Shown in pieces: positions 1 to 5,885 of a DNA stretch of 5,885 bases. The notes under the pieces are model-generated. The model had not been told where the DNA came from. It made no database searches and worked only from the letters and a program-made list of their open reading frames with translations. The stretch is from assembly GCA_016873405.1 (NCBI GenBank), contig VGXH01000132.1, positions 1 to 5,885 on the forward strand, written 5' to 3'. The DNA comes from a bacterium (lineage in GTDB: Bacteria > Krumholzibacteriota > Krumholzibacteria > LZORAL124-64-63). Numbering within the stretch: position 1 is the first letter of the stretch; each line of letters starts with the position of its first letter. A program made the position numbers and the translations under genes.

Positions 1-2131
1 TCAACGCGCCGCCCTGGTCCAGGTGGGCCACGAGCTGGTCGAGGCCGCCCGACGTCGTCCAGAAGTTGTAGCTGTCGATGATGACCAGGTCCCAGGTCGC
101 CGACGCCAGCTCGGCTTCCAGTCCCGGCCAACTCGTCACCAGCGTGTGCTCGAGGCCCAGGTTCTGAAGCGCCGTGCCGTAGGCGTTGTTCAGCGGGTCG
201 ACAGTCACCAGAAGCAGCACCTGCGGTCCCGTCACGACCTTCAGCTCGCGGCTGTACACGCGCTTGGCGAACGGCGGCGGTGCCGCGGCGGTCCCGTTCG
301 CTCCGGGAGCCGGCAAGGTCGGCGACGTGTGCGGGAAGTCCTGGGTCGTGAAGCGAGCGCCCCGCGCCCGCGCGATCAGCACGTCGACGGCCTCGACCGC
401 CGCCGACCAGACCAGATCACTCTGCCCCGTGTTGCCGATGGTGAGGACCCGGGTGGTCGAGCCACCGGGATACAGCACCGCCGCCAAGGTGTCGGTCGGG
501 GCCGTGATCGCCGGCGGCGGCGCCGTGGTCGCCATCGCCGCGCTCACGACCGGCGACGGCAGACCGTATTCGTCGCGCGCTCTGATCGCAAACCAGTAGT
601 CGGTCCCAAACGCGAGTCCGCGCACACGGTGCGATTCCGCCGCGCCCGCCGCGCGGGGCGCGGGCAGGCCGGTCGCCAGCGTTGCCGAGGCGAAGTTCAA
701 CGAGTCGATCGGGAACGTCGCGAAGCGGAGCTCGTAGGCCGCGGCCGTCCCGGTCGAACCGTCGTCGCCGGTGGCCGTCCAGGCCAGATCCGCCCATTGT
801 CCCGAGACCGCCGTCGCGGCCAGGTCGGGGATCGGAGCGGGCGGGATCGTGTCGGGCCCCGCCATCACGGCGGCCACGTTCAGGCGCCCGCCGGTCGCAA
901 CTACGCCCGCCAGGCCCGGCACGGCGTTCACCGTGTTCAGCAGCAACGTCCGCGCCGATGCTCCGCTGATCCCGGGGAAGCGCGCCTTGATCAGCGCCAA
1001 CGCGCCCGACACGTGGGGACACGCCATCGACGTGCCGCTCTTGTAGTCGTAGTAGGCCGACGGCATGGTGCTGAAGACATCGACGCCCGGCGCGGCCAGA
1101 TCCACGCTCAGGGGGCCCCAGCACGAGAAGTCCGCCAGCGCGTCGTTGCGGTCGGTGGCTGCCACCGAGACGATGTTGCCGACGTCGTAGCTTGCCGGGT
1201 AGTGGGGATAGGTGTCGTTGTTGGAGGCGCTGTTGCCCGCCGCCGCGACGAACAGGATCCCGGCCGTCTCGGCGGCCACGATGGCGTCGCGCAGCGCCTC
1301 GGAGTAGCCGCCACCGCCCCAGCTGTTGCTCAAGATGTCCGCGCCCATCTGCACGGCATATTCGACCGAGGCGATCGCGGCATCGGTCGTGCCGCCACCG
1401 CCCGCGTCGAGGAACTTGACCGCCATGATCCGGACCTGCCAGCAGACGCCGGCAACGCCGATCCCGTTGTTGCCGACGGCGCCGATGGTCCCCGCGCAGT
1501 GCGTGCCGTGGCTGTGATCGTCCATCGGATTGCCGTCGTTGTTGACGAAGTCGTAGCCGTGGACATCGTCGATGAAGCCGTTGTGATCGTCATCGACGCC
1601 GTTGCCGGCCATCTCGCCGGTGTTGACCCAGCGATTGGCCGCCAGGTCGGGATGCGCGTAGTCGACGCCGGTGTCGATCACGGCCACGATCACGTCGCTG
1701 CTGCCGGTCTCGCTGTCCCAGGCTTCGGGCGCATCGACGTCCGCGTCCGCCGTGCCACCGGACTGTCCGAGATTGTGCAGGCCCCACAACTCGCCGAACC
1801 GGGCATCGTTGGGAATCACGTCGGCTTGCCAGAGATAGTTCGGCTCGAGGTATTCGATCGCCGGATCGCCCCGGTACTTCGCGACCGCTTCCTCCACTTC
1901 CAGCCCGGTCAGCTTCAGACACACCGCGCCCGTGAGGGCGAGCTCGCGCTTGACAGTGCCGCCCAGATCGGCCCGGATCGCGGCGATCGCTGCCGCCGAG
2001 GCCCCCGGCCGGAACTTCACGATGACTTCGCCGGGCACGTACGCGGGGGCCGCCGACAGCGGGGCGGCGGCCAGGACGAACGCGAACAGAGCCGTGGCGG
2101 AGCAAAGGGCGATGTGTCCCCATCGACGCAT
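1..2131 (-). CDS. Secreted multidomain subtilisin-like (S8) serine protease, C-terminus beyond the window
   Basis: This is an exported endopeptidase of the subtilase family. The frame stays open for 710 codons to the left edge, so the 3' end is missing. Residues 1 to about 28 form a signal peptide (MRRW, hydrophobic core, PLSA-AP cleavage area). Residues about 32-100 resemble an inhibitor-I9/fervidolysin-type prodomain (GEVIVKFRPG at the start, IEYLEPNY at the end). The catalytic domain, about 105-425, has the full triad: Asp153 in VIDTGVD, His208 in HGTHCAG and Ser368 in GTSMACPHVSG. The oxyanion Asn300 lies in AAAGN. A DDDHNGFIDD loop at about 180-189 looks calcium-binding. Residues about 430-537 are FnIII-like, about 541-580 a short beta-rich (BACON/ASH-like) domain, and about 630-710 the start of a Rossmann or class I amidotransferase-like fold (VLLLVTVD, WDLVIIDSYNFW). 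In-frame ATGs also exist at 2146 and 2161. I chose 2131 because GGAGGAG lies 6 nt before it and the signal peptide then starts correctly. The protease call is firm; the downstream domain names are tentative. Confidence 0.95.
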   Translation of the reverse strand, partial: MRRWGHIALCSATALFAFVLAAAPLSAAPAYVPGEVIVKFRPGASAAAIAAIRADLGGTVKRELALTGAVCLKLTGLEVEEAVAKYRGDPAIEYLEPNYLWQADVIPNDARFGELWGLHNLGQSGGTADADVDAPEAWDSETGSSDVIVAVIDTGVDYAHPDLAANRWVNTGEMAGNGVDDDHNGFIDDVHGYDFVNNDGNPMDDHSHGTHCAGTIGAVGNNGIGVAGVCWQVRIMAVKFLDAGGGGTTDAAIASVEYAVQMGADILSNSWGGGGYSEALRDAIVAAETAGILFVAAAGNSASNNDTYPHYPASYDVGNIVSVAATDRNDALADFSCWGPLSVDLAAPGVDVFSTMPSAYYDYKSGTSMACPHVSGALALIKARFPGISGASARTLLLNTVNAVPGLAGVVATGGRLNVAAVMAGPDTIPPAPIPDLAATAVSGQWADLAWTATGDDGSTGTAAAYELRFATFPIDSLNFASATLATGLPAPRAAGAAESHRVRGLAFGTDYWFAIRARDEYGLPSPVVSAAMATTAPPPAITAPTDTLAAVLYPGGSTTRVLTIGNTGQSDLVWSAAVEAVDVLIARARGARFTTQDFPHTSPTLPAPGANGTAAAPPPFAKRVYSRELKVVTGPQVLLLVTVDPLNNAYGTALQNLGLEHTLVTSWPGLEAELASATWDLVIIDSYNFWTTSGGLDQLVAHLDQGGAL

Positions 2132-2137
2132 GAGGAT

Positions 2138-2144
2138 CTCCTCC
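2138..2144 (-). promoter_or_regulatory. Strong Shine-Dalgarno site deciding the S8 protease start
   Basis: Read on the minus strand, GGAGGAG is followed by the 6-nt spacer ATCCTC and then ATG at 2131. The same bases would be codons 2-3 if translation began at the in-frame ATG at 2146. Neither that ATG nor the one at 2161 has a comparable site. This favours 2131 as the true start. Confidence 0.85.
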
Positions 2145-2193
2145 ATGTGCTGGGCTGCCATGCAGTTCGGGAAATCAGGGCGAATCGGCGATA

Positions 2194-2223
2194 ACGTTAC
2201 CAGAAGCGAGAGCGGGTTGTCAA
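2194..2223 (-). promoter_or_regulatory. Sigma70-like promoter of the S8 protease gene
   Basis: On the minus strand there is a perfect -35 hexamer TTGACA (2223-2218), an 18-bp spacer and the -10-like hexamer TAACGT (2199-2194). The -10 keeps the first T, the A and the last T of TATAAT. The -10 sits in the 8-bp palindrome TAACGTTA (2192-2199), within one of the few AT-rich patches of the window. The expected transcript would start near 2187, giving a leader of about 55 nt before the ATG at 2131. The -35 is convincing; the -10 is mediocre. Confidence 0.55.
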
Positions 2224-2311
2224 TAATTTCACAGGAAGTTCGTGGCGGCGGGTCGGCGCCCGGATTCGGGGCCCTGGGTCCGGCGCGAGCGCCTGGCGGC
2301 GGTGGGAGGCC

Positions 2312-2327
2312 GTTGCGTCGGCGCAAC
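2312..2327. repeat. Inverted repeat, possible operator
   Basis: GTTGCG and CGCAAC are perfectly complementary 6-bp arms around the 4-nt centre TCGG. The repeat lies about 90 bp upstream of the S8 -35 and 140 bp upstream of the M16 promoter candidate. It has the form of a dimeric regulator site, but nothing identifies a regulator. Confidence 0.3.
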
Positions 2328-2337
2328 AGTGGCGGCG

Positions 2338-2388
2338 TCGTGAGACTCGCGCCGGAGCAAGTCGCGGCTCGTGACGAATCGTGATTCG
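2338..2388. repeat. Three TCGTGA direct repeats overlapping an inverted repeat
   Basis: The hexamer TCGTGA occurs at 2338-2343, 2369-2374 and 2379-2384, with offsets of 31 and 10 bp, close to three turns and one turn of the helix. The last copy lies in the palindrome CGAATC-GT-GATTCG (2375-2388). The cluster lies 76 to 126 bp upstream of the candidate -35 of the M16 gene, where activator sites are often found. A regulatory role is inference from spacing only. Confidence 0.3.
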
Positions 2389-2417
2389 CTCAGAAGGGCG
2401 TGGGAGCGCAAAGCGCA

Positions 2418-2435
2418 GGCCGCAGACGTGCGGCC
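2418..2435. repeat. 7-bp stem inverted repeat upstream of the M16 promoter candidate
   Basis: GGCCGCA and TGCGGCC pair perfectly around the loop GACG. No T-run follows on either strand, so a terminator is unlikely. It lies 28 bp before the candidate -35 at 2464 and could be a protein-binding palindrome or chance. Confidence 0.3.
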
Positions 2436-2463
2436 CGTCCCAGGCGACGTCGCGCGGCGCGGG

Positions 2464-2493
2464 TTGACCACGGGGCGGCGGCGGTGGTAGTAG
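2464..2493 (+). promoter_or_regulatory. Candidate promoter of the M16 peptidase gene
   Basis: TTGACC (five of six bases of the -35 consensus) at 2464-2469 is followed by an 18-bp spacer and TAGTAG at 2488-2493. The latter matches only three of six bases of TATAAT. The transcript would start near 2500 and have a leader of about 50 nt. The -35 is good, the -10 weak, so this is a plausible but unproven site. Confidence 0.35.
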
Positions 2494-2537
2494 TCGACGC
2501 CGAGCGCGGCCCCGATCCGTGGCCGCCGCCCCTTCCC

Positions 2538-2544
2538 GAAAGGA
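2538..2544 (+). promoter_or_regulatory. Ribosome binding site of the M16 peptidase gene
   Basis: GAAAGGA ends 6 nt before the ATG at 2551. This supports that start, which also places a normal signal peptide at the N-terminus. Confidence 0.75.
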
Positions 2545-2550
2545 CCTCCC

Positions 2551-5370
2551 ATGTCCCGACGCCTGTCGCCGGCGACCCTGCTGGTCGCGCTGCTGCTGCC
2601 CCTGCTCATCGCGGGCACCCCCGCCCGCGCGACCGATCTGGCCGCCCCGCTGCCGCTGGATGGGGCCGTGGTCACCGGCACCCTGCCCAACGGGCTGCGC
2701 TACTACGTGCGCCCCAACGCGAAGCCGGAGCAGCGCGCGGCGCTGTGGCTGGTGGTGGGCGCCGGCGCCGTCGACGAGGACGACGACCAGAACGGCCTGG
2801 CGCACCTGATCGAACACATGGCGTTCAACGGCACCGAGAGCTTCCCGCGCCAGGCGTTGGTCAGCTACCTGGAATCGATCGGCATGCAGTTCGGCCCCGA
2901 GGTCAACGCCTTCACGAACCAGAACGAGACCGTCTACATGCTGCAGGTGCCCACCGACAAGCCGGAGCTGCTGGACACCGGACTGCGCATCCTGGAGCAA
3001 TGGGCGCACCGCATCAGCTTCGAGGACGCGGAGGTCGACAAGGAGCGCGGCGTCGTCATCGAGGAATGGCGCCTGGGCCGCGGCGCCGACGAGCGCATGA
3101 GCGACGCCCAGATGCCCGTCCTCTACAAGGGCTCGCGCTACGCCGAGCGCAACGTCATCGGCGATCCGGAGATCCTGCGCCACGCCTCCTACGAGACGAT
3201 CAAGCGCTTCTACCGCGACTGGTACCGGCCCGACCTGATGGCGGTGGTGGCGGTCGGCGACTTCGACGGCGCCGCGGTCGAGGCCCGCATCGGCGAGCTG
3301 TTCGGCGCCATCCCCACCCGCGCTGAGCCGCGCCCGCGACTGCAGCCCGAGGTGCCGGACCACGCCGAGACGCTGTTCGCGATCACGACCGACCCCGAAG
3401 CCAGCGGCAGCGGCCTGTCGCTGGTGGTCAAGCACGCGCTGTGGCCCCAGGGCACCGTCGGCGACTACCGCGACGGCCTGCGCGGCGTGCTGGCCAACGC
3501 GATGCTGCGCGCGCGGCTGGGCGAGCTGTCGCGGCAGGCCGACCCGCCGTTCAGCAGCGCCTTCGCCATGGACCGGCCCATGGCGCGCACGAAGGGCATG
3601 TTCATGCTGCGCGCCTCGGTCAAGGAGGACGGCGTCGCGCGCGGATTCGAGGCGCTGCTGACCGAGCTGGAGCGGGCGCGCCGGCACGGCTTCACCGACG
3701 GCGAGCTGGCCCGCGCGAAGGCCGAGGCGCTGCGGCAGGCCGAGCAGGCCGCGGCCGAGGCGGACAAGACCGAGTCGCAGCGCCACGCGCGCTCGCTGCA
3801 GGGCCACTTCCTGCGCGGCTCGCCGTACGTCGATGCCGCCGCCCGCCTGCAGCTGGCCCGCGACCTGCTGCCGGGCATCACGGTCGACGAGGTCGAGATG
3901 CGCCTGCGCGACATGGCCGACACCGGCAGCCGCGTGGTGACGGTCGAGGCGCCGCGCAAGGACGGACTGGCCGTGCCGACGGAGGCCGAGCTGGCCGCCG
4001 TCATGGCGGCCGTGCAGGCGCGGGAGATCCCGCCCTACGTCGACGCCGTGGTGGACGAGCCGCTGGTGCCGCAGACGCCGGCGCCGGCCGCCATCACCGC
4101 GCGCGAGACCGACCCGGACCTGGGCACCACGACGTGGACCCTGGCCAACGGCGTGCGCGTGGTGCTCAAGCCGACCGATTTCAAGAACGACGAGATCCTC
4201 ATGTCGGCGACCAGCCCCGGCGGCAGCTCCGTTCTGCTGAACGACGGCGAGTGGGCCCGCGTGAACGGCGCGGCGGGCATCGTCGGCGGCAGCGGCGCCG
4301 GCGCCTTCGACCAGACGGCGCTGCAGAAGAAGCTGGCGGGGCGGCTGGTGCGCATCACTCCGTTCGTGGGCGCCTACGATGAGGGCCTGCGCGGCGGCGC
4401 CTCGCCGCAGGATCTGGAGACGATGTTGCAGCTGACCTGGCTGCTGGCGACCGCGCCGCGCCAGGACGAGACGGCTTTCCGCTCGCAGCTCGAGCGCCAG
4501 CGCGCGTTCCTGCAGAATCGCGCCGCCGACCCCGTGGCGGCGTTCCGCGATTCCATCACCGTCGTGGTGACCGGCCACCACCCGCGGCGGCAACCGCCGC
4601 GCCTCGCGGACCTGGAACGGCAGGACCTGGCCGCCTCTTACGCCTTCTACCGCGACCGCTTCGGCGACTGCGGCGACTTCACGTTCTTCCTGGTCGGAGC
4701 CGTCGATCCCGTGGCGGCCGAGCCGCTGGTGCGCACCTGGCTGGGCAACCTGCCGAGCGGCGGCCGGCGCGAGACCTGGCGCGACGAGGGCGTCAACCCG
4801 CCGCGCGGCGTGCACGAGCGCGTGCTGCACCGCGGCGCCGAGCCCAAGGGCATGGTCGAGATGGTCTTCATGGCCAGGCGCGAGTGGAGCTGGCCGGCCG
4901 AGGTCGCCATGGACGGGCTGGTCGACGTGTTGCGCATCCGCCTGCGCGAGACCATCCGCGAGGACATGAGCGGCACCTACGGCGTGCGCGTGAACGGCGG
5001 CCTCGGCCGCATCCCCTACGGGTTCCATCAGCTGACCGTGGGCTGGGGCTGCGACCCCGGCCGCGTGGACGAGCTGACCGAAGCGGTGTGGACGCAGCTG
5101 CGCGATATCGCCGCCAACGGCCCGGATCCCGAGACGCTGGCCAAGGTCGCGGCCACCTGGCGGCGCGACGACGAGACCAACCTCAAGAGCAACGACTACT
5201 GGCTGGGCGAGCTGCTTCGCCACCAGCGCGCGGGCACGGACCCGCGCGTGATCCTGCAGGGGGCCGCGCTGGCCGACGGGTTGACGGCCGAGGTGGTCAA
5301 GGAGGCCGCGCGCGCGGTGATCGATCCGCAGAACGTGGTCAAGGTGGTGCTGCTGCCGCAGGAGGGTTGA
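2551..5370 (+). CDS. Periplasmic M16 (insulinase/PqqL-type) zinc metalloprotease
   Basis: This is a 939-residue inverzincin peptidase, close in length to E. coli PqqL (about 930), which degrades peptides in the periplasm. Residues 1-27 form a signal peptide (SRR, Leu-rich core, ARA before TD). The first M16 domain, about 34-185, has the inverted zinc motif HLIEH: ligands His85 and His89, catalytic Glu88. The third ligand is Glu165, 76 residues after His89, in ERGVVIEEWR. An M16_C domain follows, about 190-370 (FYRDWYRPDLMAVVAVGDFD at about 219-239). A charged helical linker occupies about 371-450. The C-terminal half starts near 528 (TWTLANGVRVVLKPTDF) and has no HxxEH, as is normal for the non-catalytic half. 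It ends in a further M16_C-like domain, about 690-875, with Arg803 and Tyr810 spaced like the substrate-binding Arg/Tyr pair of insulin-degrading enzyme. The gene looks intact. Substrate unknown; E. coli-like ferredoxin processing cannot be assumed, since no receptor gene is visible. Confidence 0.96.
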   Translation: MSRRLSPATLLVALLLPLLIAGTPARATDLAAPLPLDGAVVTGTLPNGLRYYVRPNAKPEQRAALWLVVGAGAVDEDDDQNGLAHLIEHMAFNGTESFPRQALVSYLESIGMQFGPEVNAFTNQNETVYMLQVPTDKPELLDTGLRILEQWAHRISFEDAEVDKERGVVIEEWRLGRGADERMSDAQMPVLYKGSRYAERNVIGDPEILRHASYETIKRFYRDWYRPDLMAVVAVGDFDGAAVEARIGELFGAIPTRAEPRPRLQPEVPDHAETLFAITTDPEASGSGLSLVVKHALWPQGTVGDYRDGLRGVLANAMLRARLGELSRQADPPFSSAFAMDRPMARTKGMFMLRASVKEDGVARGFEALLTELERARRHGFTDGELARAKAEALRQAEQAAAEADKTESQRHARSLQGHFLRGSPYVDAAARLQLARDLLPGITVDEVEMRLRDMADTGSRVVTVEAPRKDGLAVPTEAELAAVMAAVQAREIPPYVDAVVDEPLVPQTPAPAAITARETDPDLGTTTWTLANGVRVVLKPTDFKNDEILMSATSPGGSSVLLNDGEWARVNGAAGIVGGSGAGAFDQTALQKKLAGRLVRITPFVGAYDEGLRGGASPQDLETMLQLTWLLATAPRQDETAFRSQLERQRAFLQNRAADPVAAFRDSITVVVTGHHPRRQPPRLADLERQDLAASYAFYRDRFGDCGDFTFFLVGAVDPVAAEPLVRTWLGNLPSGGRRETWRDEGVNPPRGVHERVLHRGAEPKGMVEMVFMARREWSWPAEVAMDGLVDVLRIRLRETIREDMSGTYGVRVNGGLGRIPYGFHQLTVGWGCDPGRVDELTEAVWTQLRDIAANGPDPETLAKVAATWRRDDETNLKSNDYWLGELLRHQRAGTDPRVILQGAALADGLTAEVVKEAARAVIDPQNVVKVVLLPQEG

Positions 5371-5389
5371 GCGGGGCGGTTCGCGCCTC

Positions 5390-5405
5390 GCCAGAGCGCT
5401 CTGGC
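5390..5405. repeat. 16-bp perfect palindrome after the M16 gene
   Basis: GCCAGAGCGCTCTGGC reads the same on both strands and begins 19 nt after the stop codon. As RNA it could fold into a 6-bp stem with a GCGC loop. It directly precedes the stronger hairpin at 5409-5434 and may form part of the 3'-end structure of the M16 transcript, or be a binding site. Confidence 0.5.
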
Positions 5406-5408
5406 CAC

Positions 5409-5440
5409 GGGAGCCCGGCTGCGGCCGGGCTCCCTGTTGT
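5409..5440 (+). terminator. Probable terminator hairpin of the M16 gene
   Basis: GGGAGCCCGGC (5409-5419) and GCCGGGCTCCC (5424-5434) form a perfect 11-bp stem around TGCG. The closing C and G make cUGCGg, a member of the very stable UNCG tetraloop class. The tail TGTTGT is only partly T-rich, so this is an imperfect intrinsic terminator. It may work with a factor or mainly protect the 3' end. The position, 39 nt after the M16 stop and before a new promoter-like sequence, supports the call. Confidence 0.7.
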
Positions 5441-5465
5441 AGCCGGCCCAGCGACGCCGTATCAT
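5437..5465 (+). promoter_or_regulatory. Candidate promoter of the gene starting at 5515
   Basis: TATCAT at 5460-5465 matches five of six bases of the -10 consensus and lies 17 bp after TTGTAG (5437-5442), which keeps the TTG of the -35. A transcript would start near 5472 with a leader of about 43 nt. The -35 overlaps the tail of the terminator hairpin, so one transcription unit would end where the next begins. Confidence 0.45.
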
Positions 5466-5505
5466 GGCCCCTTCGCCCGGCCGACGGATATCCTCCCGAT
5501 CCGAC

Positions 5506-5509
5506 AGGA
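5506..5509 (+). promoter_or_regulatory. Ribosome binding site deciding the start at 5515
   Basis: AGGA, within GACAGGACGG, ends 5 nt before the ATG at 5515. The competing in-frame ATG at 5464 has no purine-rich site upstream. Confidence 0.55.
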
Positions 5510-5514
5510 CGGAC

Positions 5515-5885
5515 ATGGACCTGCTCTATCTGATCCCCGTGGCCGTGATCGTGACCCTCTTCCTGATCACCCGCTCCGGGCGCCGGCGCCCGGCCGCGGC
5601 GCCCGCCAACGCGCCCGCCAACGCGCCCGCCGACGCGTCGCCGACGCCGGCCGCCGCGCCCCCGGTCTCGATCTACGCGGCGATCGACCCTTTGGGCCAG
5701 ACCTTCAACATCGTGGCCCATCCCGCCGAGCTGGTCGCCCATCCGGCGATGACCGCGACGCTGGCCCTGCTGCGGCAGCCCGAATGGAGCGACCAGCGGC
5801 TGCTGGACCTGGCCTACGGCGACCACAACGGCCTGCGCTGCGCCGCGTTCCTGGCCATGGCCGAGCGGGGGCCGACGTTCACCGC
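5515..5885 (+). CDS. Membrane-anchored protein of unknown function, N-terminal part only
   Basis: I do not recognise this gene. It shows 123 codons and runs off the right edge without a stop. Residues about 2-19 (LLYLIPVAVIVTLFLIT) are a single hydrophobic helix followed by RSGRRR. The positive charge after the helix suggests an N-out, C-in anchor with a cytoplasmic body, or an uncleaved signal anchor. Residues about 26-50 are an Ala/Pro/Asn linker with three APA(N/D) units. From about 53 a folded domain begins (SIYAAIDPLGQTFNIVAHP), and about 78-118 appears helical (LLRQPEWSDQRLLDLAYGD, then LRCAAFLAMAERG), loosely like a HEAT-type repeat. The chosen ATG has AGGA at 5506-5509, 5 nt upstream. 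An in-frame ATG at 5464 would add 17 residues but lacks a ribosome site and overlaps the -10 hexamer. Base and codon use match the M16 gene. Confidence 0.8.
   Translation, partial: MDLLYLIPVAVIVTLFLITRSGRRRPAAAPANAPANAPADASPTPAAAPPVSIYAAIDPLGQTFNIVAHPAELVAHPAMTATLALLRQPEWSDQRLLDLAYGDHNGLRCAAFLAMAERGPTFT
5599..5634 (+). repeat. Tandem 12-bp repeat encoding an APAN linker
   Basis: GCGCCCGCCAAC occurs twice in a row, followed by GCGCCCGCCGAC with one base changed. The unit is four codons long, so copy number can vary without a frameshift. It encodes APAN-APAN-APAD at residues 29-40 of the membrane-anchored protein, as a flexible spacer between the membrane helix and the downstream domain. Confidence 0.85.

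Larger units (their letters stand above)
2132..2550. other. Divergent intergenic control region between the two peptidase genes
   Basis: This stretch separates the start codons of the S8 gene (leftward) and the M16 gene (rightward). I see no convincing gene in it: the open frames crossing it lack a ribosome site or family resemblance and are explained by GC richness. It contains the two promoter candidates, three TCGTGA copies (2338, 2369, 2379) and small inverted repeats. These repeats are GGCGC-GA-GCGCC (2282-2293), GTTGCG-TCGG-CGCAAC (2312-2327), CGAATC-GT-GATTCG (2375-2388) and GGCCGCA-GACG-TGCGGCC (2418-2435). Short GC palindromes are common by chance at this composition. Confidence 0.7.

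Noticed and set aside
1..3. TGA at the left edge on the minus strand as the end of the S8 gene
   Set aside because: The in-frame codon occupies positions 4 to 2 and reads TTG, so the apparent TGA at 3-1 is out of frame and the gene continues past the window.
2102..2104. Possible lipoprotein cysteine at residue 10 of the S8 protease (IALC)
   Set aside because: The residue before the Cys is Leu, not Ala, Gly or Ser, and the hydrophobic core of the signal peptide lies after this Cys. A normal signal peptidase I site near residue 27 fits better.
23..2194. A 723-codon open frame on the plus strand across the S8 gene
   Set aside because: It has the same cause: it is in codon register with the minus-strand protease, which carries the complete catalytic triad. 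The plus-strand product is Arg-rich with no family resemblance.
2282..2293. GGCGC-GA-GCGCC palindrome as an operator
   Set aside because: Five-base arms made only of G and C are expected by chance in such GC-rich DNA, and nothing places it at either promoter.
3441..4382. A 313-codon plus-strand frame inside the M16 gene, and a similar one at 2400-3326
   Set aside because: Both give Arg/Gly/Ala-rich translations typical of shifted frames in GC-rich DNA, and the M16 frame is continuous through both, so there is no frameshift.
2197..5826. A 1209-codon open frame on the minus strand across the whole M16 gene
   Set aside because: It is in exact codon register with the M16 gene and the gene at 5515. 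In that register antisense stops correspond only to sense TTA, CTA and TCA codons, which GC-rich genes avoid. Its product is Arg/Gln/His/Val-rich low-complexity sequence with no recognisable domain, whereas the sense frame has a full M16 signature.

Overview
The window is strongly GC-rich bacterial DNA with near-exclusive G/C at third codon positions. It holds three protein-coding genes. Two are exported peptidases with signal peptides, transcribed divergently from a shared control region of about 420 bp. The third is the start of an unrecognised membrane-anchored protein. I see no RNA genes, mobile elements, CRISPR arrays or attachment sites. The taxon is inferred, not shown. The fibronectin-like stretch of the subtilase (IPPAPIPDLAA... 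then WTATGDDGSTGTAAAYELR) has the wording I associate with secreted multidomain proteins of GC-rich FCB-group and neighbouring phyla such as Krumholzibacteriota and Eisenbacteria. A Gram-negative diderm of that kind fits best.

Layout: (1) From 2131 down to the left edge, minus strand, is a multidomain subtilisin-like (S8) serine protease with 710 codons visible and its C-terminus outside the window. Signal peptide, inhibitory prodomain, complete catalytic domain, FnIII-like domain, short beta-rich domain and the start of a Rossmann/amidotransferase-like domain can be read in order. (2) 2132-2550 is the divergent intergenic region. It carries a good sigma70-like promoter for the S8 gene, a weaker one for the M16 gene, three copies of TCGTGA at near-helical spacing, and several short inverted repeats. 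(3) 2551-5370, plus strand, is a full-length 939-residue M16 (insulinase/PqqL-type) zinc metalloprotease with an active first half and a degenerate second half. (4) 5390-5434 holds a 16-bp palindrome followed by an 11-bp stem closed by a UNCG-class tetraloop, probably the terminator of the M16 gene. (5) From 5437 a promoter-like pair leads into a gene starting at 5515 that runs off the right edge. It encodes an N-terminal membrane anchor, an Ala/Pro/Asn linker with a 12-bp tandem repeat, and an unassigned helical domain.

The two peptidases probably both act outside the cytoplasm: the S8 enzyme on the surface or secreted, the M16 enzyme in the periplasm. Whether they are co-regulated is not shown. 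The third gene appears to be an independent transcription unit. I do not see a convincing new system here. The points most worth checking are the C-terminal architecture of the subtilase, the repeats between the two peptidase genes, and the identity of the third protein.
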